Shown: one piece after another, positions 53,153 through 61,801 of the stretch | Numbering within the stretch: position 1 is the stretch's first letter | Layout: the number at the start of each line of letters is the position of its first letter | DNA from: Mediterraneibacter butyricigenes | Lineage (GTDB): Bacteria > Bacillota > Clostridia > Lachnospirales > Lachnospiraceae | Assembly (NCBI RefSeq): GCF_003574295.1 | Contig: NZ_BHGK01000001.1 | Coordinates: forward strand, 806,001 to 870,000 | Direction of reading: 5' to 3' | Length of the DNA: 64,000 nt | Made by a program: the position numbers and the translations under genes | The notes under the pieces: generated by a model | What the model was told of the DNA's origin: nothing | The model's input: the letters and a program-made list of their open reading frames with translations, nothing else | Databases searched by the model: none

Positions 53153-53650
53153 TTAAAGTTTATATCCCATCTCATGCCATGCTTCGCCGCCCCAGGTAGA
53201 GTCCGCCATTCCATAATCTTCCAGACCGAATTTTTCATACATCGGAACCTTCTCTTCCAGACAGGTTAAAAGCAAGAGCTTTCGTCCGTTTTCTTTTTCT
53301 ATTTCTGCATAACGATGTACCAATTCTCTTGCCAGCCCCTGTCTCCGGTACTTTGGAAGCACATCCAGTCCCAGAAGCATTACCGTTGTCCCTTTCGGAT
53401 CATAAAGCATAGCATCTGTAAAAAATTCATCCCGGAACTTTGTCTCCATCGTCGAAAGCCCGTTCAGAAATCCTGCGATTTTTCCTGTTTCTCTGTCCAC
53501 TGCCACCAGAAAAAGTTCCGGTGCCGCCTTTATCCGTTCTTCCATGTATTCCCGGCTGCAGGCTTCATTCGGCGGAAAGCAAATCTGTTCGATCTGCACT
53601 GCCTGTTCCGTTTCTTCTATACGTATCGTTCGAAATTCAAATTTTTCCAT
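53153..53650 (-). CDS. GNAT-family N-acetyltransferase
   Basis: A 165-residue acetyl-CoA-dependent acetyltransferase. The acetyl-CoA pyrophosphate loop is YRRQGLARELVHRY (about 101-114), preceded by VMLLGLDVLP (beta-4) and followed by LLLTCLEEKVPMYEKFGLE (beta-5 and the Y-x-K/R-x-GF-type motif). The start FRTIRIEETEQAVQIEQICFPPNEACS suggests the arylalkylamine/spermidine-like subgroup, but the acceptor cannot be predicted. It is the first of two genes with the YkgJ protein. Confidence 0.87.
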   Translation of the reverse strand: MEKFEFRTIRIEETEQAVQIEQICFPPNEACSREYMEERIKAAPELFLVAVDRETGKIAGFLNGLSTMETKFRDEFFTDAMLYDPKGTTVMLLGLDVLPKYRRQGLARELVHRYAEIEKENGRKLLLLTCLEEKVPMYEKFGLEDYGMADSTWGGEAWHEMGYKL

Positions 53651-53754
53651 GCTGTTTTCTCTTTCCGTTTCTTTTTTCTTTTCATTCTATCATCTCTTAA
53701 ATCCTGTTCAAACTTAGGAGTTAGCCCAGACGGGTAGGAATTTGTTATAAATAT

Positions 53755-54069
53755 TTAATTCATTTTATTTTCGAAATCCTGCAATTCATGAAAAATATTA
53801 TCTACATAAACAATATCATTTTCAATACGGTAAAGCATAAAATATCGATAGAATAAAAAATTAATTCTTCGGTATCTTAATTCTCTCAATTTTAGATTAT
53901 CACAAAGTTTCAGACTCCCGGCAACATTTGACAAACTTGTTTTTGTTGCCTCAAAGTCATTTAATAAATTTCTCGTAGCCTGTTCACTTTTCTTTTCGAA
54001 CAAAAGATATGTGATAATTCTGTCAAGATCCTCTTCCGCGTCCCTCATCAAAACAATCTTATAATCCAT
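53755..54069 (-). CDS. RelE/ParE-family toxin
   Basis: A 104-residue RelE/ParE-fold toxin of a type II toxin-antitoxin pair. The N-terminal MDYKIVLMRDAEEDLDRIITYL strand-helix, the LRELRYRRINFLFYRYFMLYRI centre and VYVDNIFHELQDFENKM end are typical of the family (the late H-x-x-x-D/R motif). It overlaps the antitoxin gene by 11 bp, the usual coupled arrangement. RelE members cut mRNA in the ribosome and ParE members poison gyrase; the sequence does not decide between these. Confidence 0.85.
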   Translation of the reverse strand: MDYKIVLMRDAEEDLDRIITYLLFEKKSEQATRNLLNDFEATKTSLSNVAGSLKLCDNLKLRELRYRRINFLFYRYFMLYRIENDIVYVDNIFHELQDFENKMN

Positions 54070-54346
54070 ACTTTGACCTCATATCAGAAATCACTTGATC
54101 TGCATCTCTGAATGTTCCCTGTTCTCTGGACTTTTTCAATTTTGTAAGCATTTCTTTCTCGGTCATCGGTGCATACGGATTTGATTCTGTCTGTCTTTTT
54201 ATTTCAAAAGGGAAGCCATTTGTTGCGACAGCCTGTGTTAAAAACATTCGGATTGCCGTTGTTGTATCTGTACCTAGATCCTTAAACAGAGCATCTGATT
54301 TACGCTTTAACTCATCTTCTACTCTGACCTGAATTGTACTAGCCAT
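54059..54346 (-). CDS. RelB/DinJ-family antitoxin
   Basis: A 95-residue antitoxin. The N-terminal ribbon-helix-helix is ASTIQVRVEDELKRKSDALFKDLGTDTTTAIRMFLTQAVATNGFPFE (about 2-48), typical RelB/DinJ. The C-terminal part (from ESNPYAPMTEKEM) is probably disordered and wraps the toxin. AGGAGAGG precedes the ATG at 54346. The gene comes first in the operon and has a strong promoter at 54378-54406, where the RHH protein would autorepress. Confidence 0.88.
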   Translation of the reverse strand: MASTIQVRVEDELKRKSDALFKDLGTDTTTAIRMFLTQAVATNGFPFEIKRQTESNPYAPMTEKEMLTKLKKSREQGTFRDADQVISDMRSKYGL

Positions 54347-54377
54347 GTTCAGCACCTCTCCTTCATTTATTCCTTCT

Positions 54378-54406
54378 ATTATAATGCTAAATCATTTCTA
54401 ATTCAA
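54378..54406 (-). promoter_or_regulatory. Promoter of the toxin-antitoxin operon
   Basis: Minus strand -35 TTGAAT (54401-54406), 17-base spacer and perfect -10 TATAAT (54378-54383), 32 bp before the antitoxin ATG. Confidence 0.75.
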
Positions 54407-54488
54407 TATTTTTGTATTGTTTTTGCATGAATTCTATTTTATAGAGCGAGTTGCAGAATCCACAAAAATCCGAGACTCAGAATCCCTC

Positions 54489-56273
54489 CTACATATTCAC
54501 ATTCTGCCTCAGGCAGCTTTTCAGGTCATCCTTCGCGTTGCTGATCAGTTTCAGGTCAAAGGTATCGATCAGATATTGAAGCACATTGGGACTCAGGAAT
54601 GCGGGAAGAGTCGGTCCCAGATAGATTCCTTTGATTCCAAGACTCAAAAGTGCCAGTAGATCCGCCACGGCTTTCTGCTCGTACCAGGATAAGATAATGG
54701 AGAGCGGCAGTCCGTTTACATCTGTTTCAAAGGCGTCCGCCAGGGCCGTCGCGATCCTTACCGCAGAATAGGCATCATTGCACTGTCCGATATCCAGAAG
54801 TCTTGGAAGCCCTGCTACTTCTCCGAAGTCTAGTTTGTTGAACCGGTATTTTCCACAGGCCAGTGTAAGAATCACGCAGTCGTCCGGCACCAGACGGGCA
54901 AATTCCGTATAATAATTTCGTCCCGGTCTGGCTCCGTCGCAGCCACCGATCAGGAAGAAATGCCGGATCTTTCCCTGCTTCACCGCTTCCACGATCTGTC
55001 CCGCCACGTTCAGTGTGGTATGATGGCCGAATCCCACCAGAATCTCTTTCGGTTCTTCCTCTTCCGGAAATCCACCCAGTTCCAGTGCCTGTTCGATGAT
55101 TGGTCGAAAATCTTTTTCTCCGTTCTCCTTTTTGCCAATATATTTCACGCCTTCCCAGCCTACCACGTTGGTACTGTAAATCCGGTCTTTATAACTTTCT
55201 CTCGGCCGCATCAGGCAGTTGGTGGTCATCAGGATACAGCCCGGAAGGTTGTCAAATTCTTTCTGCTGATCCTGCCAGGCTCCACCGAAATTCCCCACCA
55301 GGTGCGGATATTTTTTCAGACCGTCATATCCGTGGGACGGCAGCATTTCCCCGTGAGTATAGACATTGACGCCTGTCCCCTTTGTCTGCTTCAGTAACAT
55401 TTCCAGGTCTTTCAGGTCGTGTCCCGAGACGATGATAAACGGTCCTTTTCTCCGCTGCACATTGACCTTATGCGGAGTCGGATTTCCGTAAATACAGGTA
55501 TTGGCTTCATCCAGCGTCTTGATGACTTCCACGGCTGTCTCTCCGGTTCGCATGGTCATACGGATCAGTTCTTCCACCGTCAGATTATCGTCTGTCAGCG
55601 CGTCCAACGCCTGTAAATAGAAGGAATCGACCTGTTCGCTCACATAGCCCAGTTCCCTCGCCTGATGCCCGTAGGCGCTGATTCCTTTCAGTCCGTACAG
55701 AATCGTCTGCCTGAGAGACCGGATATCCGGATCTAAGGATTTGTCATACATGATTCCCGCGATTCCGGCACTTTGTAGCATTTCCGATTTTGTCTCCGGC
55801 AGCACGTAGGTGACATAAACAGGAAAAGTTTTCATTGCATTTTCCTCTGATTTCAAATTTGATTCCACATCGGGTGCCATGTTGGAATCTCGCCACACCT
55901 CTTTCACTGACTTTTCCTGTGCCTGTACCTGTCCCTTATTCTGCTTTATCTTTCTCAACAGTTCTTCTTTCACCTTCTGGGATTTTTTCAGAAGATCCAC
56001 ATGCACCTCCGCATCAAAATTTACATTGGTCAGAGTGGTAAATAACACAAATTCCACAAAGCGGATCACCTTTTTGTCCATAGGCTCTCCCTGATCCATC
56101 ACCCTTTTCCCCAGATATCCGATCCCTTTCAACTGAAAGATCAGAAGATCCTGTAGATTGGCGATCTCTGGCGTCTTTCCGCAGACTCCCAACTTCGTAC
56201 ATCCTTTTCCGTTTGCCGTCTGTTCGCACTGATAGCAAAACATCTCATATCCCAGATCCATATGATTGCTCAT
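54489..56273 (-). CDS. hcp: Hydroxylamine reductase (hybrid cluster protein)
   Basis: Fe-S protein with a hybrid [4Fe-2S-2O] cluster, linked to hydroxylamine, NO and peroxynitrite detoxification. The N-terminal [4Fe-4S] motif is C-x2-C-x8-C-x5-C (FCYQCEQTANGKGCTKLGVCG), the anaerobe-type spacing. Hybrid-cluster ligands appear in IIVSGHDLKDLEM, PGCILMTTNCL and GGCDGARPGRNYYTE. The start MSNHMDL at 56273 follows an AAGGACGG-containing RBS; the protein is 594 residues, longer than average because of a charged insert near 115-150. It is located 68 bp after the ClpX-like gene, apparently in one operon. Confidence 0.96.
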   Translation of the reverse strand: MSNHMDLGYEMFCYQCEQTANGKGCTKLGVCGKTPEIANLQDLLIFQLKGIGYLGKRVMDQGEPMDKKVIRFVEFVLFTTLTNVNFDAEVHVDLLKKSQKVKEELLRKIKQNKGQVQAQEKSVKEVWRDSNMAPDVESNLKSEENAMKTFPVYVTYVLPETKSEMLQSAGIAGIMYDKSLDPDIRSLRQTILYGLKGISAYGHQARELGYVSEQVDSFYLQALDALTDDNLTVEELIRMTMRTGETAVEVIKTLDEANTCIYGNPTPHKVNVQRRKGPFIIVSGHDLKDLEMLLKQTKGTGVNVYTHGEMLPSHGYDGLKKYPHLVGNFGGAWQDQQKEFDNLPGCILMTTNCLMRPRESYKDRIYSTNVVGWEGVKYIGKKENGEKDFRPIIEQALELGGFPEEEEPKEILVGFGHHTTLNVAGQIVEAVKQGKIRHFFLIGGCDGARPGRNYYTEFARLVPDDCVILTLACGKYRFNKLDFGEVAGLPRLLDIGQCNDAYSAVRIATALADAFETDVNGLPLSIILSWYEQKAVADLLALLSLGIKGIYLGPTLPAFLSPNVLQYLIDTFDLKLISNAKDDLKSCLRQNVNM

Positions 56274-56341
56274 ACCTTCACCGTCCTTTTCTTTTTTTCT
56301 TTTTCTAAGTAGTATCGGCAAAGGTATGAGAATTATTCTTC

Positions 56342-57604
56342 TTATTCTTTTGGAAGAAAGAATCTGAATCTTGTCTGCTCCGGCTCATCAAAGATCTTCT
56401 CATCCAGCATTCCCTGAATCTGAGACCGGATGTATCTGCATCCCAGTCCGCTGTCTGCTGCCCGCCTTGCCAGACTCTGTCTCGTCCGATCATCCATCTC
56501 CATTTTCACTTCATACTGCTCTTCAATCTGACGAATCGGAGACATCCGTTTCGGGCTCTTCATGATCTGTTCAAAGTCTGTTGCATCCAGATCATCCAGT
56601 ACCACAATCTGCTGAATTCTTCCTGCGATCTCTCTCCGAACATTTCCGTATTCGATCAAATCTTCTTCCGTAAGATTCCGGTCTTCTTTCGGATCTGACT
56701 TCCGGTTCTGTCCGAAACCGATTCCTGAATTTGCAGAACAGCGGTTCTCTCTCAGCGTCTCAAAGCTTCCGCAGAATACGAAGGAGATGTTGGAACAATC
56801 GATCGACACCGGATTCTTCCCAGACTCTTCCGGAACAAAGGTCACTTCATCCCCATCCATCACTTTTAAGAACTCATTCTGGATAGCTCTGGAGAAGTCG
56901 GTTCCGCCTGAACCCACCATGGGTTCAAACAACTTATCGGCTTCATCAATGACCACCAGCAACTTCTTCACTTTCTCCGTGGGTTCCTCCAGGAAAATGT
57001 CTTTCATGTGATGATACAGCATGATCGCCGCTCCTCTTTTTGCTTCTTCCTGTCCATAGACATATTCTCCCAGATAATCATAGATCCGGTGCGGCGTCCA
57101 CTGATAGGGTTTCGTGTCAAACGGTGTCTCTCCGTAAAACGCTTCGAATCCTGCGTCTGCTTCCTGATTTCTTTCTTTATTTCGTTCTTTCCGTTCTTTT
57201 TCCTGTAACCTTTTGTCTTCCTGTCCATGTCCTTTCGCTTTTGGTTCCTGCGCTTTTTCCTCTTCCTGTTTTCGTTGTTCCCAGTCATAGGTTGTCCGCT
57301 CTGAGATCTCCGCCAACATCATGGCCAGATCTTTCACTTCCGCTTCCCCGATCGGAGTCTGTTTCAACGCTTCCAGAAATACTTTTCCAACCGCCTTTTC
57401 CGATGCACCTTTCCAGAAGGAAGCCACTTCTTCCGCCCGCTCATATCGTTCATAATAGGTTTCATCACTTAGCTCATCAAAATCTCCGGCATGAGCCTGT
57501 GCTTTAAAGTCATGTAACGGATTACTCATCTCAATATCCGCCCCATCTTTTGTGATCAGTTTCATATAAATTAACCAAAATTCATAGGCATCTTGTCTTT
57601 TCAT
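56342..57604 (-). CDS. ClpX-like AAA protein with the Walker A region missing
   Basis: A 420-residue protein resembling the ATPase core of ClpX. The N-terminal 150 residues are helical, ending in a Lys/Glu/Arg-rich linker (110-148). The AAA part begins with YVYGQEEAKRGAAIMLYHHM (181-200), which in ClpX is followed by the P-loop GPTGSGKT. Here residue 200 continues straight into KDIFLEEPTEKVKKLL and Walker B VVIDEADK (217-224). About 55-60 residues with the whole Walker A are absent, in frame. The GSGGTDFSRAIQNEFLKVMDG, FVFCGSFETL and GNVRREIAGRIQQI (sensor/arginine-finger) regions remain. ATP binding is therefore doubtful. Start ATG 57604 with AAGGAG. Confidence 0.8.
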   Translation of the reverse strand: MKRQDAYEFWLIYMKLITKDGADIEMSNPLHDFKAQAHAGDFDELSDETYYERYERAEEVASFWKGASEKAVGKVFLEALKQTPIGEAEVKDLAMMLAEISERTTYDWEQRKQEEEKAQEPKAKGHGQEDKRLQEKERKERNKERNQEADAGFEAFYGETPFDTKPYQWTPHRIYDYLGEYVYGQEEAKRGAAIMLYHHMKDIFLEEPTEKVKKLLVVIDEADKLFEPMVGSGGTDFSRAIQNEFLKVMDGDEVTFVPEESGKNPVSIDCSNISFVFCGSFETLRENRCSANSGIGFGQNRKSDPKEDRNLTEEDLIEYGNVRREIAGRIQQIVVLDDLDATDFEQIMKSPKRMSPIRQIEEQYEVKMEMDDRTRQSLARRAADSGLGCRYIRSQIQGMLDEKIFDEPEQTRFRFFLPKE

Positions 57605-57655
57605 ATCGTTCTCCTTTTTTCTTTTTCCGAACACTAAATTCTTTTTTAAGTACGC

Positions 57656-57691
57656 AAAAAGACCTGAAGTTTTTCTATTCTTCAGGCCTTT
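57656..57691 (-). terminator. Leader terminator (possible attenuator) before the ClpX-like/hcp operon
   Basis: On the minus strand a 12-bp stem (AAAGGCCTGAAG with CTTCAGGTCTTT, one G-U) is followed by five U. It lies 14 bp after the stop of the 8-codon leader ORF and 50 bp before the ClpX-like start, so it must be overcome for expression. Confidence 0.75.
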
Positions 57692-57704
57692 TCTCTCGTC
57701 CTTC

Positions 57705-57731
57705 TTACTTTATAACACGCTTACTTTCCAT
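57705..57731 (-). CDS. Tiny leader ORF (8 codons) before the attenuator
   Basis: The minus strand reads AAGGAG, 8 bases, then an ATG and codons for MESKRVIK and a stop. RBS and spacing are as good as those of real genes in the window. The ORF is followed 14 bp later by the terminator hairpin, the layout of a leader-peptide attenuator. Whether it is translated is unknown; by chance alone an 8-codon ORF is common, but the RBS makes it notable. Confidence 0.4.
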   Translation of the reverse strand: MESKRVIK

Positions 57732-57770
57732 CGTCTGATCTCCTTTTCTTCTACGCGCGGTTTGCGGTGT

Positions 57771-57786
57771 TATTTCTACAGAAATA
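57771..57786. promoter_or_regulatory. Perfect 16-bp dyad upstream of the leader ORF
   Basis: TATTTCTACAGAAATA is a 7-2-7 perfect palindrome within a larger imperfect one (GTGT ... ACAC). It lies within the spacer of a poor candidate promoter (TTTACA 57791-57796 and ATAACA 57768-57773, minus strand). It may bind the regulator of the ClpX-like/hcp operon; the regulator is not identified. The remaining part of this gap (57787-57877) is AT-rich and empty. Confidence 0.45.
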
Positions 57787-57877
57787 CACCTGTAAAAATT
57801 TATTTAATTAAATTTTTTCTTAAAAGGAAATCAGTTTTTGATCCTTTTCAATACAGACTTATGGAAATATTAATATA

Positions 57878-57915
57878 AAAAATGGAGTGCAGAATTTCTT
57901 CTGTACTCCGTTTTT
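57878..57915. terminator. Terminator after the cystathionine-lyase-like gene
   Basis: An 11-bp stem (GGAGTGCAGAA with TTCTGTACTCC, one wobble) and GAAA loop on the minus strand, followed by a T-rich run. It lies about 58 bp after the stop at 57973 and ends the hydantoinase operon. Confidence 0.8.
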
Positions 57916-57972
57916 TCAAACTAAGGGGTCGCTCCTTCTTCACGAAAAGCAACTTTTTTCTTAATACACATA

Positions 57973-59118
57973 TCACGCCAGCGCCTGCTCCAGATCTGCG
58001 ATCAGATCCTCTACATGCTCGATGCCCACAGATAGTCTGAGGAAATCTTCTGTAATTCCCAATCTCTCCCGCACATCTTTCGGCACATCTCCATGTGTCT
58101 GTAACATCGGATAGGTAACCAGGGATTCCACTCCGCCCAGGCTTTCTGCATAAGTGATCAACTGCACCTTTTCCAGAAGCGTTCTGGCTGTTTCTTCCGA
58201 ATCCACCTGAAATGAGATCATACTTCCCGCTCCGCTGGTCTGATTTGCATTCACCTCATACCCCGGATGATCCGGAAGCCCCACATAATAGACACTCTTT
58301 ATCTTCGGCTGTGTCCGCAGCCATTCTGCGATTTTCTTTGCATTCTTCTGTTGCTGTTCCATTCGTACCGCCAGCGTCTTTAATCCCCGGATCAACAGGA
58401 AACTGTCAAACGGAGACAGGCAGGATCCACATGTCTTGTAAATATATCGGATTTTTTCCACATAGTCTTTGTTCCCGGTACACAAAAATCCCGCCAGCGT
58501 ATCATTATGTCCCCCAAGGAACTTGGTTCCGCTGTGTACCACAAAATCAGCACCGAGTGTCAATGGTTTCTGAAAATATGGCGAAAGGAATGTATTGTCC
58601 ACAGCTACCAGCAGCCCGTATTTATCCGCCAGCTTCCGGACGGCCCTCAGATCTGTGATCTGCATCGTCGGATTACTTGGGGTCTCAATATAAAGGACTT
58701 TGGTATTTTCTTGGATTGCAGCCTCTGTCGCTGCCAGGTCTGCCGTATTTACATAGGAAAATTCCAATCCACGCTTTTTCCCCATGCTGTCAAAGATCCG
58801 GACAGATCCTCCATAAAGATCTTCCGAACACACCCAGTGATCTCCGGAAGAAAATAATTCCATCAGCAGAGAGATTGCCGCCATCCCGGTCGTACAGGCC
58901 ACTGTATCTTCTGCCTGTTCCAGACCGCTCATCATCTTTTCCAGCTCCGTTCTGGTCGGATTGCTTTCTCTGGTATAGTCATAGCCGGTAGAGTGTCCGA
59001 TCCCCGGATGGGAAAATGTGGCGGTCTGATAGATCGGGACTGCCACTGCCCCATAAGGATGTGCCTGCTCCTTTGTCCGATCCCCATGGATACATTGTGT
59101 TTCAAAATGATAGGTCAT
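57973..59118 (-). CDS. Cystathionine gamma-synthase / gamma- or beta-lyase family PLP enzyme
   Basis: A 381-residue Cys/Met metabolism PLP enzyme. Signs are YQTATFSHPG, YDYTRESNPTRTELE, the glycine-rich GMAAISLLM, ETPSNPTMQITDL, the cofactor Asp in VAVDNTFLSPY, the Schiff-base Lys in HSGTKFLGGHND and SLGGVESLVTYP. The family includes cystathionine gamma-synthase, cystathionine lyases and cysteine desulfhydrases, which cannot be separated reliably by eye. Here it is the last gene of an operon with a thiazoline-carboxylate hydrolase and hydantoinases (135 bp gap), so it may handle a cysteine or homocysteine product rather than methionine synthesis. RBS AGGAGG precedes the ATG. Confidence 0.88.
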   Translation of the reverse strand: MTYHFETQCIHGDRTKEQAHPYGAVAVPIYQTATFSHPGIGHSTGYDYTRESNPTRTELEKMMSGLEQAEDTVACTTGMAAISLLMELFSSGDHWVCSEDLYGGSVRIFDSMGKKRGLEFSYVNTADLAATEAAIQENTKVLYIETPSNPTMQITDLRAVRKLADKYGLLVAVDNTFLSPYFQKPLTLGADFVVHSGTKFLGGHNDTLAGFLCTGNKDYVEKIRYIYKTCGSCLSPFDSFLLIRGLKTLAVRMEQQQKNAKKIAEWLRTQPKIKSVYYVGLPDHPGYEVNANQTSGAGSMISFQVDSEETARTLLEKVQLITYAESLGGVESLVTYPMLQTHGDVPKDVRERLGITEDFLRLSVGIEHVEDLIADLEQALA

Positions 59119-59252
59119 ACCTTCTCCTCCTGCTGTTTTGTTTCTTATACTCGTTGCCGTTTCTGTTCTCTGTTCAGCCTCTCGTTCTGCAACTTTCTAT
59201 TCCCTGTATAGATTTCCGTTGTACCTGCACCTTTTCGTTATCTGTGCAAATT

Positions 59253-59840
59253 TTATTGCTCAGAACATTTTCCGGCATTTTCACATGGTACCACACAATA
59301 CTCGCATGTGTCATCCCCTGCGCCGATTTGTTTTCGAAATTCCAGGCGAACCTTATCATGCGGATTCATATTTCCATAATCTCCTGCCGACAAAATGTCC
59401 TGACAGAGGACTTTGATCTCTTCGTCCGTAGCGCCCAGTTCCCGGAAAGCCTCGATATGCGGACAATGATGAAAGGTTTTCTGCGCGTATGTTTCAGAAC
59501 ATTCCTTTAATGTCTGGTCAAATACCAGATACCCGCCCATAGAGGACTGTGCGATCAGAGCCTGTCCCGGATTCTCGATGTCCCCCCAGGTCTCTCCTGC
59601 AAGTTCTCCGAATTTTTCATAAGCAGACGCCATCACTTTCGTGGCGTCTACTTCCGGATATTGTTCTTTCAATTCTTTCCACACCAGATAGGTCACTTTT
59701 GATCTGGCTTTGATGGCACCTTCCACTGCCGATTGAAACTGTCTGATAGAAACACTGTCCGGTGCCATTACTTTTTCCCGAAACCGTTTCTCATATTCCG
59801 TTCTGTTGTCTGTTTCCTGATTTTTTCCCGGTTCGCTCAT
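59253..59840 (-). CDS. L-2-amino-thiazoline-4-carboxylate hydrolase-family protein
   Basis: A 195-residue protein of the ATC-hydrolase family, named for the Pseudomonas enzyme that opens L-2-amino-thiazoline-4-carboxylate to N- or S-carbamoyl-cysteine. It is helical, with the conserved HHCPHIEAFRELGATDEEI segment and the terminal GAGDDTCEYCVVPCEN Cys motif. A 4-bp ATGA overlap links it to hydantoinase B, so the two are translated together. The family is broad and poorly characterised in Firmicutes; an alternative is opening of a related S- or N-heterocycle. Confidence 0.75.
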   Translation of the reverse strand: MSEPGKNQETDNRTEYEKRFREKVMAPDSVSIRQFQSAVEGAIKARSKVTYLVWKELKEQYPEVDATKVMASAYEKFGELAGETWGDIENPGQALIAQSSMGGYLVFDQTLKECSETYAQKTFHHCPHIEAFRELGATDEEIKVLCQDILSAGDYGNMNPHDKVRLEFRKQIGAGDDTCEYCVVPCENAGKCSEQ

Positions 59841-61801
59841 GCCTGCCTCCTGTATTCTGCTTCCACTTCTTCCGCACTCAGCGCATGGTCTGTTCCATCC
59901 AGTTTCTGATGAATCTGATGTTTATAGTAAGATCTCTGAGAAATGGGCCGCTCCTGTAAAAGCTGTGCCAGCCGGTCACTTGCCTCCGGTGTCCAGACTG
60001 CCTCATAGGCCCGTCGCTTTTCTCCCAGATCATAGACTTCTGCTTTCTGTCCTGTCTTTCCGGCTCTTGCTTCTCTGGTCTTTTCTTCATCCACTGCCAG
60101 TCCTTCGGCAGTTTCCTTTAAAATAACCCCGTAAGCTTCTTCTGCTTTTTCCACAGACAACAATCCTTCTTCCACATCCAGCAGCACTGCATCTTCCGGT
60201 CGTTCGTATGGATTTCCCCATCCACCGCCGCTTGGAGAGCAGATCCGTACCACATCTCCTTTTCCTACATGGAGGACACTGATCTTGGATAAGTTCTCTT
60301 CCTGTTCGGTTCCCGGATTCAGCGTAACGGTGCCCACTTCTCCGGCGATACCGCCCTGCAATCCCCAGGGTTCAAATTTCAGACGTTCCTGACCTCTTGC
60401 GCCTACCAGAGAGCCCTGTTTCTTCACTTCAAACTCGATCTGGATCGCATTTCCTCCCCGGTAAAGTCCTGCACCGGCAGAGTCTTCCACCAGTTCATAC
60501 CGTTTTACCAGAATATCGGTCCGGTGCTCCAGATTTTCAATCGGTGTATTGCAGAGGAAACCGGAAGAATGATCGATTCCATGCACACCATCCATTCCCT
60601 TCTGGCCGCCACCGCCACCTCCCATAGGCTCTACTACGGTACTCTTATAGGCTCCGCCTCTTTCATCATCCGGTACGGACAATACGACAATCGCTGCCTG
60701 ACCGCCGCCTGCTGCCTGTACTTTCTCCGGAATCACCTGTGCCAGCGCCCCAAGAACCGCATTGTACAGTCGCAGGGAAACAGGATGCCGGCATCCCACT
60801 GCCGCCGGATACTGCGCATTGACGATGGTTCCTTCCGGTGCCAGGATATGGATCGGATTGGTCAGTCCTCCATTGACCGGAATAAACGGATCCTCACTGA
60901 TGATATAGTTGATCAGTCCCTGATAAATATAAGAATGATGACTTCCGTTTGTCACCAGGTTAAATGCGGTAGCTACCTGCGGATCGCAGTCTCTGAAATC
61001 CAGCGTGATATCGGAACCTTCCACACGGACTTCTACCGCCAGCCGGATCGGCACCTCACTCTCCATGTCGTCATCCAGATAATCTGCAAATCTGTAAGAT
61101 CCGTCCGGAATTGCTTCCACGATCTTTCTGGCACGCAGTTCACTCTGGTCGATCAGATCCAGCATACTGTCTTTTGCAGTCTGAAGACCGAATTTTGCGA
61201 CAATCTCATGGATTTTACGCTCTGCCGTATTAACCGCAGATACCATGGCATTCAAATCTCCCATGTTCAGAACCGGCATCCGGCTGTTCGCCAGGAACAA
61301 TGCCTTGATGTCCTGATTTTCTTTTCCTGCCTGAAATAATTTGACCGGAGGGATCCGAAGCCCTTCCATCTGAATGTCTGTGGCAGTCGGAGTGATACTG
61401 GATGGCACGCATCCGCCCACGTCACTGGTATGAACAAACGTCCATGCAAAGCAGATCAGCTCTCCTTCATGGAAAATCGGTTTGATCACATGCACATCCG
61501 GAAGATGGGTCGACAGACCATCTGTGGTATACGGATCATTGGTTAAAATGATGTCTCCTTCTTCAAAATCCTTGCATTCTTTGATCACACGGGTCAGTGA
61601 CAATCCCATAAAGTTGGTGACACCTGCGGTCTTCGGATAGGCAAAGAATTCTCCCGTCGGAAGAGTCAGTGCTGTCGCATAGTCTGCGGATTCTGTAACG
61701 AAAGTGGAGTAAGATGTCCGCTCAATCACATAGCCCATTCCGCAGCACACTGCTGAATAAAAGTTCTGAATAATCTCTAAAATTGCCGGATCTGTACGCA
61801 T
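59837..61801 (-). CDS. Hydantoinase B / oxoprolinase beta-type subunit
   Basis: A 654-residue HyuB-family subunit, partner of HyuA in ATP-dependent cleavage of cyclic amides (hydantoins, 5-oxoproline) or in ketone carboxylation. Signature parts are ERTSYSTFVTESADYATAL near the start, ILTNDPYTTDGLSTHLPDVHVI, the FVHTSDVGG metal/active region, QAAGGGQAAIVV, and the C-terminal GGAIAGEVGT-like and ICSPSGGGWGNPYER motifs. The start ATG overlaps the hyuA stop by one base (TAATG), and its end overlaps the ATC-hydrolase start by four. The substrate is not readable. Confidence 0.9.
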   Translation of the reverse strand: MRTDPAILEIIQNFYSAVCCGMGYVIERTSYSTFVTESADYATALTLPTGEFFAYPKTAGVTNFMGLSLTRVIKECKDFEEGDIILTNDPYTTDGLSTHLPDVHVIKPIFHEGELICFAWTFVHTSDVGGCVPSSITPTATDIQMEGLRIPPVKLFQAGKENQDIKALFLANSRMPVLNMGDLNAMVSAVNTAERKIHEIVAKFGLQTAKDSMLDLIDQSELRARKIVEAIPDGSYRFADYLDDDMESEVPIRLAVEVRVEGSDITLDFRDCDPQVATAFNLVTNGSHHSYIYQGLINYIISEDPFIPVNGGLTNPIHILAPEGTIVNAQYPAAVGCRHPVSLRLYNAVLGALAQVIPEKVQAAGGGQAAIVVLSVPDDERGGAYKSTVVEPMGGGGGGQKGMDGVHGIDHSSGFLCNTPIENLEHRTDILVKRYELVEDSAGAGLYRGGNAIQIEFEVKKQGSLVGARGQERLKFEPWGLQGGIAGEVGTVTLNPGTEQEENLSKISVLHVGKGDVVRICSPSGGGWGNPYERPEDAVLLDVEEGLLSVEKAEEAYGVILKETAEGLAVDEEKTREARAGKTGQKAEVYDLGEKRRAYEAVWTPEASDRLAQLLQERPISQRSYYKHQIHQKLDGTDHALSAEEVEAEYRRQA

